Positions 1 to 8,365 of a stretch of DNA of 64,000 bases are shown here, piece after piece. The notes under the pieces were generated by a model that made no database searches, was not told the origin of the DNA, and saw nothing but the letters and a program-made list of their open reading frames with translations. This DNA is from Leptospira semungkisensis (lineage in GTDB: Bacteria > Spirochaetota > Leptospiria > Leptospirales > Leptospiraceae): positions 124,001 through 188,000 of the forward strand of contig NZ_RQEP01000012.1 in assembly GCF_004770055.1 (NCBI RefSeq). The letters run 5' to 3'. The position numbers and the translations under genes were made by a program. How positions within the stretch are numbered: the stretch's first letter is position 1; the number at the start of each line of letters is the position of its first letter.

Positions 1-540
1 ATGTATAAATTTATCATCCACTACCTGGCCTACCATCATTAGACCACCGCCTCTCAGAGGAGCAGTCACCCTAAGCCCTAAACCGCTATGACCGATCTCC
101 AAGGTAGAAGCAATTCTTCCCTGCAAAGCCTCTTGGACGATCTTCTGTCCTGATTTATCGTCTCCATAATCCGCAGGTCGATGAAAACGGAAAAATACAT
201 GCCCCGTCCTATCATGAATCTCAAAGATAGAGAGACCATACTGTGACATGATGCCTTTGATATAATCTAAGTTCGCTTGTAAGATGCCGCGATTGTGAAG
301 GCCATTCTCTAAAATAGATAAGGTCTTTTGATTTCTCTCAATCTCTTTCAGAAGAAGACGGATAACTTCTTCCTTGTGTTTGAGTTCCTTCCTAAATTCC
401 AAGGAGCGGTCTAACGCTCTCTTGTCCTGCGGTTCGTTTTTCACTCTGTCGATCATTTGAATGAAGGTGATCGCAAGAATTAGGACTAAGAGAAGCTGAC
501 TTGCTCCCAGGATCAGGAATATTTTTTGTCTAAAACTCAT
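1..540 (-). CDS. Cache-type membrane sensor, N-terminal part only
   Basis: The reading frame starts at an ATG at 540 and runs 180 codons off the left edge without a stop. Residues about 6-28 are a hydrophobic signal anchor. A charged helical stretch follows (about 33-75), then a region reading like the first lobe of a periplasmic Cache domain, with FEIHDRTGHVFFRFHRPADYG near residue 110 and a VQEALQGR segment. Such N-termini belong to methyl-accepting chemotaxis proteins, histidine kinases or cyclases; the output domain lies outside the window, so the signalling class cannot be stated. Seen directly: membrane segment and Cache-like motif. Inferred: extracytoplasmic ligand sensing. Confidence 0.75.
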   Translation of the reverse strand, partial: MSFRQKIFLILGASQLLLVLILAITFIQMIDRVKNEPQDKRALDRSLEFRKELKHKEEVIRLLLKEIERNQKTLSILENGLHNRGILQANLDYIKGIMSQYGLSIFEIHDRTGHVFFRFHRPADYGDDKSGQKIVQEALQGRIASTLEIGHSGLGLRVTAPLRGGGLMMVGQVVDDKFIH

Positions 541-976
541 AAGTTCGTTCCGGAATATGGATTTGCCCCGGAAGGGGAGGGCGCTTTTTATTTTCAGCCT
601 TTTCTTTTTCAAATTAGAAAAGAGACCAACAAGATAATGTAAGAAGATCCCAATAGTACTAAGGATTCGTGAAATTCCGGTTACAAAACGCATCACCTAA
701 TAGTTTGTTAGCTGGAAGAAAAAAACAGAATTGTTCTGTGGTAATTGCTACAGATGCGCGCGGCCCCCACCCTCATCGGGTGGTGGAGGTGGGCCCCAGT
801 GGGAGAAGCTCGCGTCCGCTCTATCATATTTCCGCGTTTCTTGCAAGAGTGAATTTTGTGCTCCAAAAATGTGGGAACTGTTTTAATGTTCTTGCACATA
901 ACTTCCCTGAAATTCGACCCAGGTTCATATCTCTGGAGCTTGACTGGGAGCAGGGCTGTAGGAACTCTAACATTAG
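541..976. other. Intergenic region with a GC-rich hairpin
   Basis: No convincing gene is seen in these 436 bases. Most are AT-rich, but 751-815 is strikingly GC-rich and holds a perfect 6-bp hairpin: CCACCC at 767-772, a 5-base loop, GGGTGG at 778-783. It is nested in a longer imperfect inverted repeat between 762-771 and 788-795. Frames crossing it on both strands are open, but their translations look like random sequence. Confidence 0.5.
762..795. repeat. GC-rich imperfect inverted repeat
   Basis: Left arm GGCCCCCACC (762-771) is complementary to GGTGGGCC (788-795) with a two-base bulge, and CCACCC/GGGTGG form an inner stem. The block contrasts sharply with its AT-rich flanks. It is the only copy in this window. 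It could be a small dispersed element or part of a structured transcript; neither is shown by the sequence. Confidence 0.5.
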
Positions 977-1456
977 ATGAGCGAGCAAGAATCACAGAAA
1001 CCCGGATTTCCTTTTCACCCTTTAGAAGATTTCGTTTTGGGAGAAGTCTTGGGTCGAACTCTGCAGTCATTGGGAGTCCCGAAGGAAGAGATCGAAAAAG
1101 CGATTCTCTCTCATCTTCCTCCAGGCCAGACCCAATTCTTTTTTACTCCAAACGCAAAGAAGCAGATCCTTCTGCAAAGCATGCCAGTAGAATTAAGATC
1201 CTTTTTAGAAGCGGGAGATTGGAAGAAGGTCCTCGATACCCTCAGGAAAACGATCAAAGAAGAAGGGAGATTGGATCTTTCATTAGAGTTAATCGAGTGG
1301 ATCTTTACAGGCTTCGACCAAGAAGATTTGGTCCGCGATCTATTCTCCTTGGTATTGAATGACAAAATAGAATTAAAGAAAGAATTCTATCCCCTCTTGA
1401 AAGAAGAATACGACAAGGAAATGAGAGGAGATCTGGACCGTTTCCGTGAAAAATAA
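977..1456 (+). CDS. Hypothetical protein, 159 aa
   Basis: A soluble, highly charged, mostly helical protein with no signal peptide or membrane segment. It opens with MSEQESQKPGFPFHPLEDF and ends in a Lys/Glu-rich tail. No family is recognised. Translation quality is good (balanced composition, no rare-residue runs), and the frame ends right before a clear terminator hairpin at 1455-1478, which supports a real gene. No good Shine-Dalgarno precedes the ATG at 977, so the start is the weak point; the next in-frame ATG lies about 65 codons further on. It stands alone, convergent with the desaturase downstream. Confidence 0.7.
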   Translation: MSEQESQKPGFPFHPLEDFVLGEVLGRTLQSLGVPKEEIEKAILSHLPPGQTQFFFTPNAKKQILLQSMPVELRSFLEAGDWKKVLDTLRKTIKEEGRLDLSLELIEWIFTGFDQEDLVRDLFSLVLNDKIELKKEFYPLLKEEYDKEMRGDLDRFREK

Positions 1457-1478
1457 AAAAGCCGGGGATCCCGGCTTT
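1455..1478. terminator. Bidirectional rho-independent terminator
   Basis: A six-A run, GCCGGG, GATC, CCCGGC and TTT form a perfect hairpin between the convergent gene at 977-1456 and the desaturase gene. A tracts on the left and T residues on the right let it serve both strands. It begins at the stop codon of the upstream gene. Confidence 0.85.
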
Positions 1479-1518
1479 CAGAGCATTCAAATTTGTTAAT
1501 ATTTATTTAAAGATCGGA

Positions 1519-2325
1519 TTAAGCCACATCAGCAAGAGGAGAAGGAGCCGTGCCTCTGACTTCTTTTCTTCCTTTTTCGGTCCAAACTGCTCTTTGGATC
1601 GTGATAATTCCCATAAAGTGAAGGATTCTCATTACTTGGTAAGTAATATCCAATTCGAACCAACGGAACGCGAAGTTAGGAGAATTCGGATGAGCATGGT
1701 GATTGTTCTGATATAATTCTCCCATGATCAAGAAATCCACAGGAAGAGTGTTCTTAGAATTATCTGGGTTCTTTGCATGGTTGCGATATCCATACATGTG
1801 ACCGCACCAGTTCACGACTGCTCCGTGAGCCGGTCCCATTAGATAATGGATAGGTAATAAAGCATACAACCAAGTTGCATCTGCAGGAACAAATGCCATA
1901 TAGAAAAGAGTGTAAGAAGTTCCGAAGAATAAACGGATGAACCAAGAATCTGCGAAACGATCGAACCAAGGGATCTCAGGATAATTTCCTTTGAACTCTT
2001 TCTCTACTTCTTCTTTGCGATCCAGAATGTTTTCGTAAACAACTGCGGTGGTCCACATCATATCGAAAAACCCTTTAGAAGCTACAGGAGAATGCGGATC
2101 TTTTTCGGTATCACTATATGCGTGATGTCGTCTGTGAAGGATTGCGTATGCTCTCGGATTGAGGAAGGAAGATCCTTGTACAAAAAATGTGAAGAAGTAA
2201 AAGAACTTTTCCCAAAAGCGGTTTAACTTGAACATCTGATGAGCGGAATAACGGTGTAAGTAAAAAGACTGAACGAAAGCGGCTAAAATCCAGTGTGCCG
2301 CAAAAAAACTAAGAACGATTGCCAT
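1519..2325 (-). CDS. Fatty acid (acyl-CoA delta-9 type) desaturase
   Basis: A 268-aa integral membrane di-iron desaturase that would introduce a double bond into saturated acyl chains for membrane lipids. The three histidine boxes are visible: HRYSAH at residues 24-29, HRRHH at 64-68 and NNHHAHP around 207-213. Hydrophobic segments lie between them. The frame can be extended 49 codons upstream, but the start at 2325 is chosen because it has a GGAG ten bases upstream and because homologues of this class begin with a hydrophobic segment. Electron donor genes are not adjacent. A perfect 14-bp palindrome lies about 130 bp upstream (2456-2469). Class is clear from the boxes; position specificity is inferred. 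Confidence 0.9.
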   Translation of the reverse strand: MAIVLSFFAAHWILAAFVQSFYLHRYSAHQMFKLNRFWEKFFYFFTFFVQGSSFLNPRAYAILHRRHHAYSDTEKDPHSPVASKGFFDMMWTTAVVYENILDRKEEVEKEFKGNYPEIPWFDRFADSWFIRLFFGTSYTLFYMAFVPADATWLYALLPIHYLMGPAHGAVVNWCGHMYGYRNHAKNPDNSKNTLPVDFLIMGELYQNNHHAHPNSPNFAFRWFELDITYQVMRILHFMGIITIQRAVWTEKGRKEVRGTAPSPLADVA

Positions 2326-2635
2326 GAAGGGCTCCTTTTTCTTTCTACTGGTTTCGAGCTCTTCTGGGGGGAATTGTTGCAAAAAAGATTCCCCTCTTTT
2401 AAAAATTTCGGGAGAAGAAAGAAGAATTCCCTCGAAATGGCCGTTTCTCCGCGGTGTAGGAGCTCCTACCAATAGGATTCGACGGATAAAATTTGGTCTT
2501 TTGCCCTCGCCTGATTTCGGCTTTCTATTCCCTCAGGGATGGTTTTCGGGCAAGATCAAGCTGTATTTCCATGTTATGTCAGAAAAGAAGGGTAAAGCTT
2601 ACCCTTCATTTTGAAGCCTTGCATGTTGATTGTTC
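2326..2635. other. Promoter region of the desaturase gene, no gene
   Basis: These 310 bases separate the desaturase start from the 3' end of the ankyrin/caspase-like gene. Open frames here translate to low-quality, Ser/Lys-rich text and are not called. The notable element is the palindrome at 2456-2469. Confidence 0.5.
2456..2469. promoter_or_regulatory. Perfect 14-bp palindrome upstream of desaturase
   Basis: GTAGGAGCTCCTAC is a perfect inverted repeat about 130 bp upstream of the desaturase start. It could be an operator for a dimeric regulator of the desaturase. It also resembles, in its TGTAG and CTAC parts, the dispersed TTTGTAGTAACTTCGACAA motif of this window, so it may instead be a member of a related repeat family. 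Confidence 0.4.
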
Positions 2636-3880
2636 TTAGCGTTTCAAATTAGGAATATTCGGTTTTTTGAATGCAGCTCGACTGCGAGTGCCTCCTTCTT
2701 TTTCCAAAAAATCAGCGATTTCCTTACGATCATAAGCGATTGCTAAAGAGAGAGGAGTGAACCCTTCTGCTTGCGCATTGATCGAAGCCTTCTTGCTTAC
2801 TAATTCCTTCACCACATTCGGAAGATCGAATACGATAGCGAGGTGGATCGGCTTCCAACCAAGATAATCCGAGTTCGGGTCTGCTCCTTTTGCCAAAGAT
2901 TGTAAAGACTTATCCTCGTTCTTATCGTAGATACTCGAGATCAGGATGCGGCTTTGTTTTTGTTTTTCCTCTTCGGAGATCGCAGTGTCCGGTGGACCAG
3001 TATTAGAAGAAGTTGATTTCCAAATCGTTGTAGCGTCACCAGCAAATGCATAGTCGTAAATCGGATTTGAAAGAGGAGGCTTTGTATGATAATACAAAAC
3101 GGATCCAGATCGAGAAGGATGATCTATCTTGCTGACTTCTTGGGAGTTGGTTTGACTCAGATATACTTCACCGAAATTTTTCTCAGTGAATAAAAGAGCG
3201 AGCAAGGTCTGTGCTGTCCAGGGCGCCCAAGTCGCGAAATATCCTTTAAATCCAGAGCCGATAAAAGGAGAAGAATACATTGAGATCCTTTTCTTTGCCT
3301 CTTCATCTCGAATGACTCCCATATCATAAGCCATATTTCCTGCAGTGAAACAAGCGCCCAGGAATAGAACAATCGCATCGGGAGCCGGTTTGAATTCGGA
3401 AGAGATCTGTTCGTTGGAGACAAATTCCTTCCCTAGATAAAAACCACCGACGGATTTTTGATCATAAGGAGGTCGATCCAAGTTTGTTCCGACACCATGA
3501 CCTGCGTATAAAACTATATTAGAATTCTTTGCTGCAGTTACGATACCTGACCAAGGATTATTCGGAGGATAAAATTCACTTACACTCACACCTCTGTCCT
3601 TCAATACCTTGACGAGCCCTTTGACATTGTTCACATACTCTCTGGTCTTAGGGCCATCGCTTCCGTCCACTTCTCCCACAATGGCGACTGCCTTGAGTCC
3701 TGAACCGGAAATAGTAGGGGAGGGAAGATCGGCTCTTTTCTTTACCCCGGAATAAGCGGCACCTACGCTGTTATTGGGATGGGCATACCGAACTTCTTCC
3801 GATCCTATGGAGAAGAAGGCTACAAAGAGTAGAGAGAAACCGAGGGTTAAGAATGAAATCGGTTGGGAAATAAATTTCAT
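2636..3880 (-). CDS. Exported caspase-like (clan CD) protein with ankyrin repeats
   Basis: A 414-aa protein with an N-terminal signal peptide (hydrophobic residues about 8-25). The central domain looks like a caspase/gingipain/CHAT-type cysteine protease fold: a beta strand LKAVAIVGE, then NIVLYAGHGVG with candidate catalytic His128, then IVLFLGACFTAG with candidate Cys177. The C-terminus (about 325-400) carries two to three ankyrin repeats (GWKPIHLAIVFDLPNVV and GFTPLSLAIAYDRKEIADFL). The ATG at 3880 is preferred over an upstream TTG because the signal peptide begins there. It is monocistronic. Visible: His and Cys in the right order and strand context. Inferred: peptidase activity, export and protein targets bound through the ankyrin part. 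Confidence 0.7.
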   Translation of the reverse strand: MKFISQPISFLTLGFSLLFVAFFSIGSEEVRYAHPNNSVGAAYSGVKKRADLPSPTISGSGLKAVAIVGEVDGSDGPKTREYVNNVKGLVKVLKDRGVSVSEFYPPNNPWSGIVTAAKNSNIVLYAGHGVGTNLDRPPYDQKSVGGFYLGKEFVSNEQISSEFKPAPDAIVLFLGACFTAGNMAYDMGVIRDEEAKKRISMYSSPFIGSGFKGYFATWAPWTAQTLLALLFTEKNFGEVYLSQTNSQEVSKIDHPSRSGSVLYYHTKPPLSNPIYDYAFAGDATTIWKSTSSNTGPPDTAISEEEKQKQSRILISSIYDKNEDKSLQSLAKGADPNSDYLGWKPIHLAIVFDLPNVVKELVSKKASINAQAEGFTPLSLAIAYDRKEIADFLEKEGGTRSRAAFKKPNIPNLKR

Positions 3881-3953
3881 CCGAGATTCGACGACGAGTT
3901 TTGTCAAAATCTTTCAAAGGAAGAATTGCGGCTTCGTTCGCTATAAAGGCGAT

Positions 3954-4907
3954 TTATTTGAATTTCTTCGCGATTTCCGTTTTAAATAGGATTTCCCAAT
4001 CTTCGAAACTTTTGGTTTCGGAAATTTGCAGTTCGCCCAGAACAGAAAGCCCGAAATTCCCGTATTCCGATTTTACCCATTTGTTCAATTGAAGAATGGT
4101 TTCGGATTTGCGGTTTATGACCGGTCTTTGAGATAGAATGAAATCTAATAATTCTGTGATTCCCTTCTTTGTCTTTACACTTGTAAGAAAGATAGGAGGA
4201 ATGCTTCCCCCTGGGTTTATATCTTTCAGGAACTCAAGAGTCGTAGAAAGGGTATGATAGCTGGCTCTTGCGAGGGATTCTTCATCACATTTATTTAATA
4301 TGAATGCGTTGGGGACTTCCATGATCCCACTTTTCATGAATTGGATCTGATCCCCGCCTAGAGGGACCATAACTAAGAAGGAAAGATCGGAAAGTTTGGA
4401 GACCTCGATCTCGTTCTGGCCTATTCCCACCGTTTCTACGAACACCAGGTCGAAGAAGCATCTTAGAAGACGGATCACATGATAGGTATAAGGATTCAAT
4501 CCTCCCAACTCGAGTTGGCTCGGCTGGGAACGAAAAAAGATCCTACGTTCTCTTGTAGGAAGAGAAAGTCTAGTCCTGTCCCCGAGCAATGAGCCTCCGC
4601 TGATATGACTAGAAGGATCGATTGCAACGACAGCCATCTTCTTGTCTGCCGCAGTGTTTAAAAAGGAAGTGGAGATCTCCCCTAAGAGAGAAGATTTTCC
4701 GGCGCCAGGCGTTCCGGTAAATCCTATCGTTAAGGATCTTTCTCCAGTAAAGCCGGCGTTCTGTAGTTCTTGGAAAAGTAATTTACGAAATTCGAATGAA
4801 TCCGGTCTTTCTAATTCGCTGATCAGTTTCGCCAGAGGGTATTTCTCCCCCTGGGCCGCTTCGGAGATCAGTTCTTTGAGTTCGTTACCTGCGAACCGAA
4901 CGGTCAT
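3954..4907 (-). CDS. meaB: MeaB/ArgK-type G3E GTPase, mutase chaperone
   Basis: A 317-aa P-loop GTPase of the MeaB/MMAA family, which protects B12-dependent acyl-CoA mutases and gates cobalamin loading. Walker A GTPGAGKS is at residues 65-72; further motifs are AIDPSSHISGGSLLGDRTR (family signature), the Walker B/switch stretch FVETVGIGQNE and base-recognition NKCD. It lies three bases downstream of the mutase gene on the same strand, the classic pairing. MeaB proteins are usually a little over 300 residues, so it is full length. Partner assignment follows from adjacency and family knowledge. Confidence 0.9.
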   Translation of the reverse strand: MTVRFAGNELKELISEAAQGEKYPLAKLISELERPDSFEFRKLLFQELQNAGFTGERSLTIGFTGTPGAGKSSLLGEISTSFLNTAADKKMAVVAIDPSSHISGGSLLGDRTRLSLPTRERRIFFRSQPSQLELGGLNPYTYHVIRLLRCFFDLVFVETVGIGQNEIEVSKLSDLSFLVMVPLGGDQIQFMKSGIMEVPNAFILNKCDEESLARASYHTLSTTLEFLKDINPGGSIPPIFLTSVKTKKGITELLDFILSQRPVINRKSETILQLNKWVKSEYGNFGLSVLGELQISETKSFEDWEILFKTEIAKKFK

Positions 4908-4910
4908 GCC

Positions 4911-6923
4911 TTAGACTGAGGCTGGAACCTGGGAAACGATTTCGATGATTCGATCCATCACATCCATCAGATCATAGTCTTTAGGAGTAAAGATAGCTTT
5001 CACGCCTATCTTGTGAAGTTTATCGAAGTCAGGTTGAGGAATAATTCCACCGAAGACCACAGGTATATCCGCTTTATAATGCTTCAGTTCCGCAAAGATT
5101 TGCTCTGCAAGTTCCACATGAGAACCGGAGAGAATAGATACTCCGATCACATTCGCATTCTCTTCTACCGCAGACTGAACGATTTCTTCCGGAGTTAATC
5201 GGATACCGGAATAGATCACGTCGAATCCCGCGTGCTTTGCAGAAACCGCGATCATCTCTGCGCCGTTGGAATGACCGTCTAACCCAGGTTTACCGACTAC
5301 GATCTTAGGTCTTGCACCTGTGCTTTTCAGGAACTTTTCTACTTTCGCGCGGACGCCAACTACCTTCTCAGATTCCAGATTCAGTTTCTGACCTTCTACG
5401 CCTGTAGAAGGACGATATTCTCCGAATACCTTGCGTAGAGTGTCCGACCATTCTCCTGTAGTAACCAGAGCCTTTGCACATTCTACGGAAGCGAACATCA
5501 GGTTCTTGCCGTTTCGAGCATCGTCTTCTAAGCGAGCGAGTGTCTCTTCTACTTTCTTAGAATCTCTCTTAGCTTTAACATCCGCTAGAACTTTCAAAGT
5601 TTGCTCTGCAGATTTAGGATCTACTTTAAAGATACCACCGTCAGGATCGTTTGTAAGAGGGGAAGGGATTCCTTCCTTCCATTTGTTCTTACCCACGATA
5701 ATGAGTTCGTCGTTATTGATCTTTGCCAATCTCTCCGCTTGGGATTTAACAAGCTGAGCCTTCATGTATCCGTTCTCGATCGCCTTGATCGCTCCGCCCA
5801 TTTCTTTGATCTTTGCGATCTCTTTGTTCGCATTGTCGATCAAATCTCTGACTTTGCTTTCTACTACTTTGGAGCCTTCGAATAGGTCAGGATATTCTAA
5901 AAGATCGGTTTCGTACGCGAGAACTTGCTGCAAACGAAGAGACCATTGTTGGTCCCAAGGACGAGGAAGGGAAAGTGCTTCGTTCCAAGCAGGAAGTTGC
6001 AGTGCTCGGCATCTTGAATCTCGGCTCAGAGTGACTCCCAATGCCTCGATCAAAATTCTCCAAGCATTGTTCTCCGGCTGTTCTTCTGTGAGACCAAGAG
6101 AGTTTACTTGAACTCCATAGCGGAAGCGGCGATATTTCTCGCTCTTAACCTCATAAATTCCTTTGGTGATCTCTTCCCACATATCGGAGAAGGCGCGCAT
6201 CTTGCACATTTCTTCGATGAAACGAATCCCTGCATTTACGAAGAAGGAGATCCTACCAACGCACTGCTCGAATTCGTCGTGAGTGAAGCAGTTTCTGTCT
6301 TTAACTGCGTCTAGAATTGCCATCCCGGTCGCAAGAGCGAATGCCAACTCTTGTACGGGAGTTGCTCCCGCTTCTTGCAAGTGGTACGAGCAAATATTGG
6401 ATGGGTTCCATTTTGGGATCCTCTTCAAACAATATTCGTACATATCCACGATAATTCGGATGGAATGTTCCGGCGGGAAGATATAGGTCCCTCTCGCCAA
6501 GTATTCTTTGATTATGTCGTTTTGAGTCGTGCCTTGCAGCTTGGAGACGTCTTCTCCTCTTTCTTCGGCAAGCGCCACATACAGGGAAAGAAGCCACATA
6601 GAAGTCCCGTTAATGGTCATCGAGGTGTTCATTTCCTCGATCGGGATCTGATCAAATAGGATCCGGAAGTCTTCGAGAGTATTGATAGGAACTCCTACTT
6701 TTCCGATTTCGGGTCTTGCAATCGCATGATCGGAGCTATACCCGCATTGAGTAGGAAGGTCAAAGGCGATGGATAAGCCTGTTTGGCCTTTTGCCAGGTT
6801 TTTACGAAAGAGTTCGTTGGACTCCTTGGCGTTGGTGTGACCTGCGTAGGTTCTGAAAATCCAAGCGGGCTCTTTGCTCGGGTTTCCCGACTTATCGTAC
6901 AGGATATGGTCTTTTTTTTCCAT
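4911..6923 (-). CDS. B12-dependent acyl-CoA mutase, ethylmalonyl-CoA mutase (MeaA) type
   Basis: A 670-aa single-chain mutase with an N-terminal TIM-barrel substrate domain and a C-terminal B12-binding domain. Seen: WIFRTYAGHTNAKESN, GLSIAFDLPTQCGYSSDH, TSMTINGT, LQGTTQNDIIKEYLARGTY, SYHLQEAGATPVQE, and the cobalamin signature GKPGLDGHSNGAE followed by GVSILSGSH. Wording such as AGHTNA, LQGTTQND and EYLARGTY matches the MeaA/ethylmalonyl-CoA mutase branch better than methylmalonyl-CoA mutase, and the length near 670 also fits. It would convert ethylmalonyl-CoA to methylsuccinyl-CoA. Substrate choice is inferred; generic annotation would be methylmalonyl-CoA mutase. It is followed directly by meaB. 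No B12 riboswitch was recognised upstream. Confidence 0.85.
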   Translation of the reverse strand: MEKKDHILYDKSGNPSKEPAWIFRTYAGHTNAKESNELFRKNLAKGQTGLSIAFDLPTQCGYSSDHAIARPEIGKVGVPINTLEDFRILFDQIPIEEMNTSMTINGTSMWLLSLYVALAEERGEDVSKLQGTTQNDIIKEYLARGTYIFPPEHSIRIIVDMYEYCLKRIPKWNPSNICSYHLQEAGATPVQELAFALATGMAILDAVKDRNCFTHDEFEQCVGRISFFVNAGIRFIEEMCKMRAFSDMWEEITKGIYEVKSEKYRRFRYGVQVNSLGLTEEQPENNAWRILIEALGVTLSRDSRCRALQLPAWNEALSLPRPWDQQWSLRLQQVLAYETDLLEYPDLFEGSKVVESKVRDLIDNANKEIAKIKEMGGAIKAIENGYMKAQLVKSQAERLAKINNDELIIVGKNKWKEGIPSPLTNDPDGGIFKVDPKSAEQTLKVLADVKAKRDSKKVEETLARLEDDARNGKNLMFASVECAKALVTTGEWSDTLRKVFGEYRPSTGVEGQKLNLESEKVVGVRAKVEKFLKSTGARPKIVVGKPGLDGHSNGAEMIAVSAKHAGFDVIYSGIRLTPEEIVQSAVEENANVIGVSILSGSHVELAEQIFAELKHYKADIPVVFGGIIPQPDFDKLHKIGVKAIFTPKDYDLMDVMDRIIEIVSQVPASV

Positions 6924-7033
6924 CTTCTTGTCCTCGGAATATGACTCTTAGTTTAGTTCAAAATGTGTTGGTATAATTTCACCTAAATTTTTAACGTTGC
7001 TCCGAAATCCGTAGGAGAGAAAAACCTGCCGCA

Positions 7034-8365
7034 ATGGACTTGGAAAGAAACAGAAAAGCAAACCCCGCGCTCATTTTACTCTCGGTGCTGTTTCTAACCG
7101 GATTATTGACTCTATTTTATTCCTGGCATGGAGACCCTTCCAACGGAGAAAGTTTCAGAGTCCTCGCCGAACTTCGCTCTCTTTCCGAAGACGGAAAATT
7201 CTTCTCCTTCCAAGAACCCTTAGCCTTCTTGCTTTTGTATGCTTGGAAATCCGTTTTGGGTTTGAATTACATCACTGCCTATGTTACTTTCGGCGCTTTC
7301 TTCCTAAGCTTAGCGATCCATCTCTGTGCATACTTAATGGAGAAGGAGACTTGGAAGTTAAATCATTATCTTCTCTGCTATATAGCTGCGATCAATCCTC
7401 TTTCGTATACAGTGCCTTTGCATATGTTGGGAGAATTGGTGAGCTTAACCTTTCTTCTGCTCCTGTTCCTTTCATTCCGAATGGAGACAATTATCGATCT
7501 TCTTGTCTTAGCTTCTTGCACTCTTCTTGGATTATTCTCTCACTTTACTTTCTTCTTAGTCGGCTTTACTATTTTTGTGATCAAGGCAGGAACAGTAGGG
7601 ATCCGGGAAAAGAAGAAGCAACAATCCGTCTTCTTCAAGAGAAGGAACCTTCCTAAATTATTCTTATTCGGATATCTTTCCGTTTTCGTATTGCTTGTGA
7701 TCCTATTAGGAAATCTTGATTTTTATGGAACTCGATCCTTCTCCTTTATGGGAAGAGCTGCTTGGGCTTATTTGCTCGGATTCGGCTCCATTATTCTGAT
7801 CTTATTCATAGGAGTTTTCCTCTTAAGATCGGAGAAGGAATTGAATTCGTTAGCGGCATCGATCGCTTTCTTCTTCTTGATCGCAGCCTCAGGTTATTTT
7901 ACGATCCTTCCGATTGGGGGAATAGATAAGCAAAAGTTGAACTCTCTCGCTAAGGACATCGCTTCCTTGCGGGGAAGGTTGGTCATCAATCCGGACGAAA
8001 AGATCTACACTTCGCCCGAGGTCGCGTCTTATCTCTATTTCTCTACGAAACAAAAAACTTCCTTTAGCGCTTCTCATGAGCTCAGAGAGAAAGATTATAT
8101 TTTGATGTCCGAGATTTGGGCAGTGGATCGTAAGCTTCTGCAAAGAGAAGTAAAAGCAAAGAATACTCAATATCTATTCTTATCCTCAGAAAGAATCTTA
8201 ATAAACGCTCATTTATGGAAAAGAATCCAAACAGATCCGGGTCTGAAAACACTTAAGACACGTTCTGTAGAAGCTAGAGCCGAGATCCAAAACCAAAAAG
8301 GCTACGATGAACTTAAGGCTTTTCTAATTTCCTTGTTTGTATCTTCCAAGGCCCCCGAGGCATGA
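7034..8365 (+). CDS. Polytopic membrane protein, 443 aa, function unknown
   Basis: About nine to ten hydrophobic segments are seen: one near residues 12-30, a dense block from 60 to 170, and more at 205-295. The C-terminal 140 residues (from about QKLNSLAKDIASLRGRLVI) are soluble. The overall plan recalls GT-C-type glycosyltransferases or other lipid-linked transferases, but no family motif is secure and an early Asp/Glu pair typical of GT39 is not obvious. The ORF overlaps the next gene, a methyltransferase, by four bases (ATGA), so the two are co-translated. Start at 7034 has only a distant AGGAG upstream. Confidence 0.75.
   Translation: MDLERNRKANPALILLSVLFLTGLLTLFYSWHGDPSNGESFRVLAELRSLSEDGKFFSFQEPLAFLLLYAWKSVLGLNYITAYVTFGAFFLSLAIHLCAYLMEKETWKLNHYLLCYIAAINPLSYTVPLHMLGELVSLTFLLLLFLSFRMETIIDLLVLASCTLLGLFSHFTFFLVGFTIFVIKAGTVGIREKKKQQSVFFKRRNLPKLFLFGYLSVFVLLVILLGNLDFYGTRSFSFMGRAAWAYLLGFGSIILILFIGVFLLRSEKELNSLAASIAFFFLIAASGYFTILPIGGIDKQKLNSLAKDIASLRGRLVINPDEKIYTSPEVASYLYFSTKQKTSFSASHELREKDYILMSEIWAVDRKLLQREVKAKNTQYLFLSSERILINAHLWKRIQTDPGLKTLKTRSVEARAEIQNQKGYDELKAFLISLFVSSKAPEA

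Noticed and set aside
669..1362. Overlapping open frames on both strands around the GC-rich repeat
   Set aside because: Translations are Arg/Pro/Ser-rich and look random; they overlap the better gene at 977-1456.
6924..7033. Cobalamin riboswitch upstream of the mutase gene
   Set aside because: The conserved B12-box pattern was not found in the short intergenic region.
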